A DNA stretch of 64,000 bases from Fagopyrum homotropicum (Eukaryota > Streptophyta > Magnoliopsida > Caryophyllales > Polygonaceae). Numbering within the stretch: position 1 is the first letter of the stretch; each line of letters begins with the position of its first letter. Of the stretch, positions 46,942 through 56,992 are shown piece after piece. The notes beneath the pieces were generated by a model. The model was not told where the DNA came from. It saw nothing but the letters and a program-made list of their open reading frames with translations, and made no database searches. The translations under genes were made by a program, and so were the position numbers. The stretch is taken from assembly GCA_033239125.1 (NCBI GenBank), contig BSWB01000003.1:105978320-106042319 (forward strand). Direction: 5' to 3'.

Positions 46942-47044
46942 TAACCTAAGAAAGAACCTGCGAAAGTCACTCAAGTAGAGTGGTTAGTAGACACGGGGAC
47001 AAGTGCCCCAAAAGCGTACCGTAACCGGCTCGGTCTAGACAAAG

Positions 47045-47062
47045 TCTCCGGCAACGGCGCCA
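47045..47062 (-). other. Primer-binding site, tRNA-Asp type (AthC)
   Basis: Same site as in the other copies with one mismatch near its 3' end. Confidence 0.8.
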
Positions 47063-47068
47063 AAAACT

Positions 47069-48369
47069 TGTTCGCTCCAAACGGTGTGTGGAAGCTTTAA
47101 ATTTATAACCCTAGATGTAAGCTTAAAACAAGGATGTGAACCCGCAGTGTACGGGTCAATCGTAGTAAAAAGCAAGAAATTCCAGGGGTCGATCACAGGG
47201 ACTTAGTGAAAAAAAGTTGGAATAGGTAAGCTTTAGCAATTACTAACCACAAAGCAATCAAAACAATCAAAGATGATAAAAGTCAATAAAGGAAATATGC
47301 AATTCTAGGGATTAAAGCATCTAGTTGTGGTTCCAACTCAAGATCTCAAGATAAGCGGACAAAGCTGAGGTTTTTGCAAAGGGAAGGTGTTACTAAAGTG
47401 GAATAGATCACCGGGTAAGTCTCACTACTCACTAATCCCAAACCGTAACTCCTATTACCGGGTAAGTCTCAAGGAATTAAGGAAAAGAACTATAACCTCA
47501 AACTAACACACCACCTAAGGGAATAGAATCAACCTTTACCGGGTAAGTCTCAGGCTAATGCACAAAGATGAGATGAAAGCACACTCAAACCCCAATAAAG
47601 GATAAACCTTTATTACCTACACTTATGATCTTAGGTAAACAAACTAAGGAATTACCGGGTAAGTCTCATCCTAAGCTTGCATTGAACCAGGAAATGTGTA
47701 ATAAGGATAGGATTTGGCAAACTTCTAACACTTAACTCTCAGTTTCGGATCAGATAAGTCACCTCGGTCAGAAGAATTCCACCCCGGCCGAGATGTTCAT
47801 CGACTGAGCGAGATGCTTAGGGTTAAGGTTTAAAGACTCGAACTTTCAGGGTCCTACTGTGATTAAGATCATTCTATCATTGTTTTTCCCACAACGTTCA
47901 GCCAATCACCCTAGAATCACACAAAGAGATTAGCCACTCATCATCATGAAAGTATTAATCAAGTATATGGGAAGAAGGTGAATATTTGAACAAGAAGAAT
48001 TTAATGAAAAGACTTCAATAACTGAATCAAATATCACAACAAAGCGTTCCTTGGATAGAAATCCAACAAGGCAAGACAACAAGGAAGGGAATCTAAGATA
48101 ATCTTACAAAAACCCTTCAAAAGCTATAAAAGCTACAATCTTCCTTCTTCAACCTTCAAAAAGGTTCTTCAAATCTCCCAACTGGAGTATGGCTGCAGCG
48201 GTGTATAAAACACAATCGGTGGTATAGCATATGAATCGGTGTAAGCGGATGTATGCAGGATGTCGGATTTGTGGGAAATCCGATCCTTTTTATAGAAAAA
48301 TTACTCTCCAAAGATAAGATATCTTAGAAAGATCTCTTCCCATAAAAATAGGTAAAATATATGATCTAT
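47069..48369 (-). repeat. 5' LTR of AthC, first piece
   Basis: R/U5 side of the LTR, with four ACCGGGTAAGTCTCA repeats on the plus strand. Cut by AthD; the other piece is 60224-60702. Confidence 0.9.
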
Positions 48370-48914
48370 TGATAGCATGAATTATAGTCTATATTTTGGG
48401 GTTTGTTTGGACGTTTTATCTTTCATAATCTGCATGATTGCATGTATATTATGTGATTATGTTACCATTTCATCTACCTTTGCGGGAATCGAGGTCTACA
48501 CCTAGTTTTGCTGTAATTGTAGGTAAAATGGCACGTTTTGCATCAAAAAGGAACAAATGGAGCTATGGAAGTCATTGGAGCTACATTGAGGAGCATAGGG
48601 AACCATCCAGGAAGCATAACCATGGATTAAGATTCACTTTGGACCAGTCTTGAGAGATTTCACATTCAGTTGTGACTCACCTCGGTTGACCAGAGATTCA
48701 TCTCGACCGAGGTGATCCAGAGACGCCGACTCGACCGAGGCGAACACCTAGGACGCGGCGAGAATATTTTATTCTTGGCTGAGATCTTTTATCTTTGGAA
48801 GGTGATATTGTATTTTTGGGCTTGGCTCTTGGAAGGAAGATAGATCTTATATTTTACCTATTTTTAAGGGAGAAGATCTTTCTAAGATATTTTATCTTTG
48901 GAGGGTTATTTTCC

Positions 48915-48923
48915 TATAAAAAG
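48915..48923 (+). promoter_or_regulatory. LTR promoter TATA box, AthD
   Basis: TATAAAAAG about 545 bp into the LTR; the same box is at 59019-59027 in the 3' LTR. Expected to drive the genomic RNA. Confidence 0.65.
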
Positions 48924-49518
48924 AGTTGGATTTCCACAAATCCAACATCATGTTATACCACCGATCAGGGTTTATACACCACAGCAGCCATACTCCAGTT
49001 GGGAGATTTGAAGAACCTTTTTGAAGGTTGAAGAAGGAAGATTGTAGCTTTTATAGCTTTTGAAGGTTTTCTTGTAAGATTACCTTAGATTCTCTTCCTT
49101 GTTGTCATTCTTGTTGGATTTCTATCCAAGGAACGCTTTTGTTGTGATATTTGATTCAGTTATTGAAGTCTTTTCATTAAAATTCTTCTTGTTCAAATAT
49201 TCACCTTCTTCCCATATACTTGATTAATACTTTCATGATGATGAGTGGCTAATTTTCTTGTGTGATTCTAGGGTGATTGGCTGAAGGTTGTGGGAAAAAC
49301 AATGATAGAATAATCTTAGATTCTAGTAGGACCCTGAAAGCTCGAGTCTTTAACCTTAACCCTAAGCATCTCGCTCAGTCGATGAACATCTCGGCCGGGG
49401 TGGAATTCTTCTAACCGAGGTGACTTATCTGATCCTAAACTGAGAGTTAAGTGTTAGAGTTTGCCAAATCCTATTCTTATTACACCTTTCATGGTTTAAA
49501 ACAAGCTTGGGATGAGAC

Positions 49519-49773
49519 TTACCCGGTAATTCCTTAGTTTGTGTACCAACGATCATATGTGTAGGTAATAAAGGTTTATTCTTTATTGGGGTTTGAGTGT
49601 GCTTCCATCCCATCTTTGTGAGTTAGCTTGAGACTTACCCGGTAAAGGTTGATTCTATTCCCTTAGATGGTGCGTTAGTTTGAGGTTATAATTCTTTATC
49701 TTAATTCCTTGAGACTTACCCGGTAATAGGAGTTACGGCTTTGAATTAGTGAGTAGTGAGACTTACCCGGTGA
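49519..49773 (+). repeat. Four-copy TTACCCGGTAA array in the AthD LTR
   Basis: TGAGACTTACCCGGTAA at 49519-49529, 49635-49645 and 49716-49726, with a variant TTACCCGGTGA at 49763-49773 (core positions). TTACC-C-GGTAA is palindromic. The array is found in every Athila LTR of the window, on the strand matching each element. Confidence 0.8.
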
Positions 49774-50120
49774 TCTACTCCACTTTAGTAACACCTTCCC
49801 CTTGCAAAGATCTCAACTTTGTCCGCTTATCTTTAGATCTTGAGTTGGAACCACAACTAGACGCTTTAATCCCTAGAATTGCATGTTTGCTTTATTGACT
49901 TCTTATTCATCTTTGATTGTGTTAATTGCTCTTTTGGTTAGTATTCACGAAGCTTACCGTTATTGACTTTGTTTCACCGAGTCCCTGTGATCGACCCCTG
50001 GAATTTCTTGCTTTTTACTACGATTGACCCGTACACTGCGGGTTCGCATCCTTGTTTTAAGCTTAAGTCTAGGGTTATAAATTTAAAGCTTGCACACACC
50101 GTTTGGAGCGAACAAGTTTT

Positions 50121-50138
50121 TGGCGCCGTTGCCGGGGA
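50121..50138 (+). other. Primer-binding site, tRNA-Asp type (AthD)
   Basis: TGGCGCCGTTGCCGGGGA, 6 nt after the LTR end. Confidence 0.88.
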
Positions 50139-50240
50139 CTTGGTCTAGACCGAGCCGGTACGGTTTGCTCTTGGGGCACTTGCCCCCGTGTCTTCTAACC
50201 ACTCTACTTGAGTGACTTTTGCAGGTTCTTTCTTAGGTTT

Positions 50241-52075
50241 ATGCGAAGAACCTGCACTAGGAAGGAAATTGTTCCTTACGATCCCGAACCAGAAAAGACA
50301 TACAAGCGACGCTTAAAAGGATCGAAGATGGCCCAACAAGACAACCGCGATCTTGAGGCCGAATTGAAAGAGGCGTTAGAGCTGCTACGCCTCAGCAAAG
50401 AAGAACTAAGGCGAGAGAAGGAAGAAACTCGCACCAAAACTGAAGCAATCGAAGCAGAAATGGCCGTCATACGAGACCAGATTCTACTTCGACCGAGGGA
50501 CAACCAGTTCCCGATGCTTGACCGAGGCAGATTCTAGTTGCTGACCCTCGACCGAGGCAGGTTCCAGTACCAGATGCCCCGGCCGAGATACATCCACCTC
50601 GGATGCCAGTCCGAGATGTTCTTCTTGCAGGACTTCCACAAACCCTAGGTCAAAGGATGGACCCTAATCAACAACTGAGGCGTCCAGGAGTCAACCTTGG
50701 AGATCCAGCGGACCATGACTATGAACTTCGACCGCAAGTTCTATCCATGATTCGCCAATGCCAATTCGGAGGGATGGAGAAGGAATCACCACATCAACAT
50801 CTTCAAAACTACGAGATCTTGATGGAAACCTTGCGACCTTCCAGAATTGAAAATAACAACTACAAGCTAAGACCTTTTTACTTTTCTTTAAAAGATAGAG
50901 CTCTTACTTGGTATCAATCTCTTCCTCCAGGTAAAATTAGCACATGGGAGGAAATGTCTACGGAGTTCTTGACCAAATTCTTCCCCCCCTCAAAGACAGC
51001 TGAAATGAGAGGGAAGATAAATGCTTTCATTATGAAGGACAAGGAGAGCTTGTCCAAGTCATGGGAGCGGTTCAAGGACATTCTTTTGGATTGCCCACAT
51101 CATGGGATTCCAAAGTTAGAGTTATTGGAGATTTACTTCAAAGGACTGGACGGAAGCACCCAGTTCAATCTCCAACTACTCTCCGCCGGTACCTTCATGG
51201 ACATTGCGATTGACGAGGCTTGGGACTTCATCGAGAAGCAAGCCTTGCATATGGAGAAGTACACCCACCAAGGAGCTGAAGGTGGAGTTAAAAGAGTCAA
51301 CTTTCAAGAGACTCAATCCAACAACAATCAACTCACGTCTTTGAAGAATGACGTGAAGCAATTGAAGGAACTCTAGGTTGCTCAAACCAAGAGGGAAGAG
51401 CAAGGACAAAGGAACAACAACAACAACGGATACCGTAACAACAACAACGGTTCCCGGAACAACAACTACAACAACAACAATAGAGGATCCAATAGCAATA
51501 ATTGGAGGGCGAACAACCAAAATAACGGTAACAATCATTCAAACTCCAACTCTAACGATTCCTCTAACCCTTTCCTCTCTTCCCCTTCTACTTCTTCTTC
51601 TACTCCATTAAAAAGCCGAGGGCAAGGGTCAAGTTCGTCTCAGGCAGAAAAGAAAGACGCAGTTCTGGAGGCTATCTTGATCAAGCTTAGTGCTATGGAG
51701 ACTTCTATGACTTCATTTTCGAGGGCCCAAAAGTCCTTCGAACAACAACTTGCAAGTAGGGCGAATGAAGCGCCAAGAGATCCAGGGAAGCTTCCAGCAA
51801 AGACGAAAAGAAACCCTAAGGGCCAGTGCATGGCCATAACGACGAGGAGTGGACTCAAAACTGCAGATCCAACACCTCGTTCGATGCAGACCACCTCGGT
51901 CCAGATCCAGTCGAAGAACACCTCGACCGAGATGCCAACCGAGGCGGAGCAACAGAAAGCGGAGGGGAAAACTGAAGTTTATGTTCCACCTCCTGCATAC
52001 AAACCACCACTTCCATTCCCCCAGTCAAGGGCCAGAGCACATCTAGACAAGCACTTTGGTAAGTTCCTTGACTTG
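50241..52075 (+). pseudogene. gag: Athila gag (AthD), one frameshift and one stop
   Basis: ATG at 50241 begins MRRTCTRKEIVPYDPEPEK. A 1-bp loss near 50505 (RPR linker, relative to AthB) breaks the frame; the gag domain is then open from 50603 to 51376, where TAG replaces a Leu codon. After that the frame runs on unbroken through the Asn-rich region, Ser-rich tail and into pol, with no stop at the gag-pol boundary. So in this copy gag and pol form one polyprotein frame. Confidence 0.85.
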
Positions 52076-54760
52076 ATGAATAAGCTGCATATTAACATTC
52101 CTTTCCTTGATGTCATTCTAGGAATGCCTGCCTATGGGAAGTTCTTAAAGGAGATCCTATCAAGGAAAAGGAAATTGGAAGACTTTGGTGAAGTTAGGAT
52201 GACATCTAAATCCTCGGAGCTTATTAAGATCATGAAGGAGAAGATGCCACCTAAGTTGAGAGATCCCGGCTCATTTAGCATTCCCATTCAAGTTGGGGAT
52301 GTCACTTGTGAAGCCCTTTGTGATCTAGGAGCCAGCGTGAGCATCATCCCGCTGGAGCTATGTATGAAGATCGGACTTGGAGAGCCCAAGCCGGTCAAGA
52401 TTCGACTTTATATGGCGGATCGCTCCATCACCCATCCCGTGGGCATCTTGGAGGACGTTCCGGTCAAGTTAGGTAGCTTCTATCTACCTATAGACTTTGT
52501 CGTACTTGACATTCTCGCAGATTATCCTGTTCCTATTATTCTCGGGAGGCCATTTCTAGCAACTTCGGGTTGCAATGTGGATTGCAAGAACGCCAAGTTA
52601 AAATTCAACATTGGTGGCGATGAGGTGGAGTTCGCACTACTTGCAGCCATGAAAGGGGAGCAGCTAACTGATGATATCTTCAACATTTACGATGAAGAAG
52701 AATCAAGAGAATTGGTGAGCTCTATCCTTATTAACGATCCACTCGAAAGAGTTATTAGTTTTAGTTTAATAGAGGAAGGTATAGATGCTTCTTGTGATGC
52801 AGATATACGAAGCTTAAAGGCACTGGAAGAGGATCCAGGAGCTAAAACTGAGAAGCTAATCCAGGAGACGAAGATCTCCAGTTTTGGTTCCAGTTGCAGT
52901 ACCTCGACCGAGGCACTTCCTAGACTGAGCGAGGCGACTGAAGAACATCTCGGTCAACGCCTCTGCGCCTCGACTGAGGTCGATGGCGAGACTGATTCAA
53001 CTGAGACTTCCGAAAGTCCAGTTTCTGAAATCATTCCACAGGAAGGAGGAAGCAAGGATCCCCCTCAGAAAGCACCCCCAGTCGTGGAGCTTAAACAACT
53101 CCCTAGTCACTTGAGGTATGTCTTTCTTGGACCGGATTCTACTTATCCCGTTATTGTTAGTGCTTCCCTTTCCGAATCTGAATTGTCTAAGTTAATGCAT
53201 GTCCTGAGAAAGCATCGAAAGGCTATAGGTTATACCACGGATGATCTTATTGGCATTAAGCCTTCTTTCTGCATGCATAGAATTCTAATGGAGGACAATC
53301 ATAAGACTTCACGGGAACCTCAGAGACGGTTAAATCCGATCATGAAAGAGGTTGTGAAGAAAGAAATTCTTAAGTTGTTGGATGCAGGTATTATTTATCC
53401 TATCTCGGACAGCAAGTGGGTTAGCCCGGTGCATGTCGTTCCGAAGAAAGGAGGGATGACCGTTGTGACGAATAAGAACAACGAGTTGATCCCAACCAGG
53501 ACCGTTACGGGCTGGAGGGTTTGCATCGATTACAGGAAGCTGAACACGACCACACTGAAGGACCATTTTCCACTTCCCTTCATCGATCAGATGCTCGAGC
53601 GGTTGGCCCAGCATTCACACTTCTGCTACTTGGACGGCTATAGTGGATTCTTCCAGATTTCTATCCATCCGGATGATCAGGAGAAGACCACTTTTACTTG
53701 TCCATGGGGGACATTTGCCTATCGGAGGATGCCATTTGGATTGTACAATGCACTCGCTACCTTCCAGCGATGCATGATGGCTATTTTTTCCGAATACATA
53801 GAGAATATCATGGAGGTATTTATGGATGATTTTTCCATATACGGATCCTCTTTTGATGATTGCCTATCTAACCTTTCGCTAGTGCTTAAAAGATGTGAAG
53901 ACACTAATCTCGTCTTGAATTGGGAGAAGTGTCATTTTATGGTTAATGAAGGCATTGTGCTAGGACACCTCGTTTCTAATCGAGGCATTGAGGTCGATCG
54001 CGCTAAGATCGAGACTATTGAGAAACTCCCTCCCCCTTGTTCTGTTAAAGGTGTGAGGAGTTTTCTCGGGCATGCAGGTTTCTACAGGAGATTCATCAAG
54101 GACTTCTCTAAGATTTCTAAACCTTTAACTAACCTCTTGAATAAAGATGTTGTTTTTGAGTTTTCGTAGGAGTGTCTTGATGCTTTTTACAGGATTAAGG
54201 AAGCGTTGATCTCCGCTCCCATTATCCAACCTCCTGATTGGACCTTGCCCTTTGAGGTCATGTGTGACGCTAGTGATGTAGCCGTAGGAGCGGTGCTTGG
54301 ACAGAAGAAGGATGGCCGGACCACCGCCATTTACTATGCTAGCAAGATGCTAGATGTAGCACAACGCAACTATGCTACCACTGAGAAGGAGTTGTTGGCG
54401 GTTGTATACGCTTTCGAGAAGTTTCGTTCCTACTTAGTTGGGGCGAAAGTCATTGTCTACACCGACCATGCAGCCATTCGTTACTTGTTGGCTAAGAAAG
54501 ATGCCAAGTCACGCCTTATTCGATGGATTCTCTTGCTTCAAGAGTTTGACCTAGAGATCCGCGATAAGAAGGGATCCGAGAATTTTGTTGCGGATCACCT
54601 CAGCCGGCTACCTGCATCTTCACGTGAGAAGGATGACCCGCCCATAGACGATTCATTCCCCGATGAGCACTTACACTTGTTGGTGCGTTTGATAGATTTA
54701 CTTACTTCACCCCACGATGGAGGTGAAGTATGGGGTGAGGGCACCTCCCATTACGTTTGA
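52076..54760 (+). pseudogene. pol: Athila pol: protease, RT, RNase H; no integrase (AthD)
   Basis: Close homologue of AthA pol. Protease [10 protein letters not shown], linker with STSTEA and CASTEV, RT with CIDYRKLN, LDGYSGF and FMDDFSIYG, one TAG at 54167-54169 where AthA has Gln, then RNase H with [21 protein letters not shown] and ADHLSRL. The frame ends SHYV a short way past RNase H; no integrase sequence occurs before the third ORF. The last codons overlap a polypurine-like AAGTATGGGGT (54726-54736). One substitution is the only coding lesion. Confidence 0.88.
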
Positions 54761-54802
54761 CGACGCATCATGGTCCAGCTAGCGACCTTAAACCAAGCGC
54801 TT

Positions 54803-54820
54803 CTTGGGAGGCAACCCAAG
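54803..54820 (+). other. Conserved hairpin downstream of pol, AthD
   Basis: CTTGGG-AGGCAA-CCCAAG, 43 nt after the pol stop, in a block shared with AthA and AthC. A similar GGGAGGCAACCC block occurs after pol in other plant Athila/Tat elements as far as I recall. Role unknown; it could mark an RNA 3' end or a processing site. Confidence 0.6.
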
Positions 54821-55128
54821 GTATTGCTTTCTTTTCCCGTTTTCTAGTCTAGCTTAGATAGTTTGCTTTTGCTTTGTTTTGTTTGTTTTTGGCGTCCTAG
54901 ACAGATAACAGGAGACATCTAAGGAAGGAGCATAACTGGAAGCACAGAAGTTCGAGAATTCGAGAAGACGAAGCTTGACTGAGACACATCGGTCCGGTCA
55001 AGGCCACCTCGACCGAGTTGATTCTTGAGCAACCGAGGCGACCAGGGTTTCAGCAGAACCACCTCGGTCCGAACCACCTCGGTCCAGTCGAGACCATCTC
55101 GACCGAGGTGACATCAGTTCCAGGAACA

Positions 55129-55140
55129 GTATAAAAGGGG
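55129..55140 (+). promoter_or_regulatory. Internal TATA box before the third ORF, AthD
   Basis: GTATAAAAGGGG, 438 bp before the ATG, conserved in AthA, AthB and AthC at the same place. The following sequence is pyrimidine-rich like a plant 5' leader. Suggests the third ORF has its own promoter. Confidence 0.6.
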
Positions 55141-55319
55141 GAAAATTTATTTTTCACTTTTTTTTACCTTCTTCGACTCGACCGCGGCGCCTTCTCACCT
55201 CGCTTCCTCAAATCTTGCTCGTTTTTGAAGATTTCCGCTTCCAAACTGCGATTGAAGGGTAGAGGATCCCATTGCAAGTACAGATCTGCGAAGAAATCGA
55301 ACGAATCGACCGAAACAAG

Positions 55320-55557
55320 GTAAAAACAGTCGAAACCCTAACTCGTTCATTCGTTTCGATTTGGGCTTTGGTTGCCCTTGAATCTGCTGAGAAAAGGCTT
55401 AAGTACCCCATAGGAAGCAATTGTAGTGATTTTTGGGGGAAAAGAAATGGATTTCTGAGATTTGAATCGCAAACTGTTACGCCTCGGTCCAGTCGAACTG
55501 CATCTCGACCGAGGTGATTCCTGAGGGTAGTCAGTGACCGAGGTGATCTGACAGTAG
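55320..55557 (+). other. Predicted intron in the 5' UTR of the third ORF, AthD
   Basis: Donor AAG|GTAAAAAC and acceptor ACAGTAG, 10 nt before the ATG. A donor of the form GGTAAA is kept in AthB and AthC. The intron itself contains CCTCGGTC/GACCGAGG boxes. Prediction only. Confidence 0.4.
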
Positions 55558-55567
55558 CTGAAAAAAA

Positions 55568-56992
55568 ATGAGTTCCGAACGTCTCCTTGCCCTCAGAGAT
55601 AGATCCTCACCTTCCCCTCCTTCCTCTTCTTCCCGACCTTACCGCCCGGTGATCCACGAGAGATGCCGGGTAGATTATGAGCGTATTTCGGGACGTCCAG
55701 TGATTGCACCACGTTTCCTGGACGTGTCCGCTTTTGATTGCCTAGGGGTAGATGGAGACCTTAGGAGGATGATTACCACAGTTGGGCTGGATCAGTTTAC
55801 TGAGATCCGAGCCCCAGCCTACTTGGAGCCGACCTTAGAGTTCGTTAGCTCCTTCACCTACCTTCCCACAGAGCAGTCTGTGAAGTACCGGTTGATGAAC
55901 CGGAACTTCATAGTACTACTCGAGGTTTGGAGAGACATCTTCGGCTTTCCTGAGCCCACCGCCACTGACTTCCCTTCCCGATCTGTAGCTAGGGAGTTCT
56001 GGGGGCAGATAGCCCATATTACTGAGCACGCAGATAGATGGCGCCCTGGAGATTCCAGGGAGAAGGTCATCTTCCACCTAGCCTTTAGGTTAGCCCATAG
56101 GATATTCAGCGAGACACTTCTGGCGCGTACTGAGACGCCCCAGAAGATCCGACAGGGCGAGCTTTTCAGTCTGCACTGTATGGTTACGGGGGGTTTCCCA
56201 GACTTTGGCTTGATCTTGGCAGAGGACCTGCACAAGATCAAGGTCAAAGCGAAGGGAGACATCTGCTGCGGAGGGCTTGTCACCCACATAGCTGCTTTTC
56301 ACGACATGGACCTCAGTGCCTGTACGATGGTGGCGGCTCCGAAGCCGCTTGGATTGCAGGAGATGATCACTCGGAGGATTCTAGTTCCCCGAGGTCTGAC
56401 CACTCCATATGTTGCTATGCCGTGGGAGCTGACTGCGCCACAGGGGATCCGATGGTCTGCCCAGTTCACCGTTTATGACCCGTATTATTGGCAGACAGCT
56501 TGGGCTCCGCTGATGGAGGATTATAGGGAGGCAGCAGCTGCCCCAGCTGAGGAGGAGGAGGCTGATGACGAGGATACAGTGGACGAGAGAGATGGTGGAG
56601 TCCCGATGGATACAGGGACATATACTGCAGGGACGAGCGCATCGCCGATCATAGATCTGGATGAGGAGGATACTGAGCCTGCACCTGCTGCATCACCTGC
56701 TAGACCTGCTAGGCGTAGGACACGCCGTCATAGGGATTCAGAGGCCCATCGTCGGATCGATGATCTGACGGATCAGATGATAGATTCTTATGCTGCCCTT
56801 ACTGTGGACATGCATGAGAGATTTGCTGCCCAGCACCGACAGATTGACAGCTGGACTCATCAGATGTTAGAGGGTCAACACTATCAGCGTAGGATGATGG
56901 AGATACAGTTCCAGCAGACCATGGGTTATCCGTTCGACCCGACTCAGTATCCGTACGTGCCACCACCACCACCACCGGATCGCGACTATTGA
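55568..56992 (+). CDS. Athila third ORF at the env position, intact (AthD)
   Basis: 474 residues, no breaks. Resembles the uncharacterised Athila ORF family (PF03078 type) rather than any known envelope: I see no signal peptide, no transmembrane helix and no cleavage site. Order: Ser/Pro-rich start (to about 30), a conserved globular part (about 35-310; RFLDVSAFDCL, LMNRNF, FRLAHRIFSETLLARTETP, EMITRRILVPRG), an acidic stretch with PIIDLDEED near residue 360, an Arg-rich block (ARRRTRRHRD) that could be a nuclear localisation signal, an amphipathic segment (RRIDDLTDQMIDSYAAL; AAQHRQIDSWTHQML) and a Pro-rich tail. AthB and AthC carry broken copies. Its own TATA box and leader precede it. Function unknown; the layout suggests a nuclear rather than a membrane role. 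Confidence 0.85.
   Translation: MSSERLLALRDRSSPSPPSSSSRPYRPVIHERCRVDYERISGRPVIAPRFLDVSAFDCLGVDGDLRRMITTVGLDQFTEIRAPAYLEPTLEFVSSFTYLPTEQSVKYRLMNRNFIVLLEVWRDIFGFPEPTATDFPSRSVAREFWGQIAHITEHADRWRPGDSREKVIFHLAFRLAHRIFSETLLARTETPQKIRQGELFSLHCMVTGGFPDFGLILAEDLHKIKVKAKGDICCGGLVTHIAAFHDMDLSACTMVAAPKPLGLQEMITRRILVPRGLTTPYVAMPWELTAPQGIRWSAQFTVYDPYYWQTAWAPLMEDYREAAAAPAEEEEADDEDTVDERDGGVPMDTGTYTAGTSASPIIDLDEEDTEPAPAASPARPARRRTRRHRDSEAHRRIDDLTDQMIDSYAALTVDMHERFAAQHRQIDSWTHQMLEGQHYQRRMMEIQFQQTMGYPFDPTQYPYVPPPPPPDRDY

Larger units (their letters stand above)
48370..50114 (+). repeat. 5' LTR of AthD (1745 bp)
   Basis: TGATAGCATG to GAGCGAACA. U3 is roughly 48370-48945 and the rest R/U5. CTCGACCGAGG boxes lie at 48680-48745; the TTACCCGGTAA array lies at 49519-49773. 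Confidence 0.95.

Noticed and set aside
48370..50114. Short ORFs inside LTRs (for example 48438-48653, 48795-49031 and 49963-50148)
   Set aside because: They recur only because the LTR recurs, have no domain, and cross the TATA box or the primer-site junction.
55568..56992. Calling the third ORF a retroviral envelope
   Set aside because: No signal peptide, transmembrane segment or cleavage site is visible; only its position resembles env.
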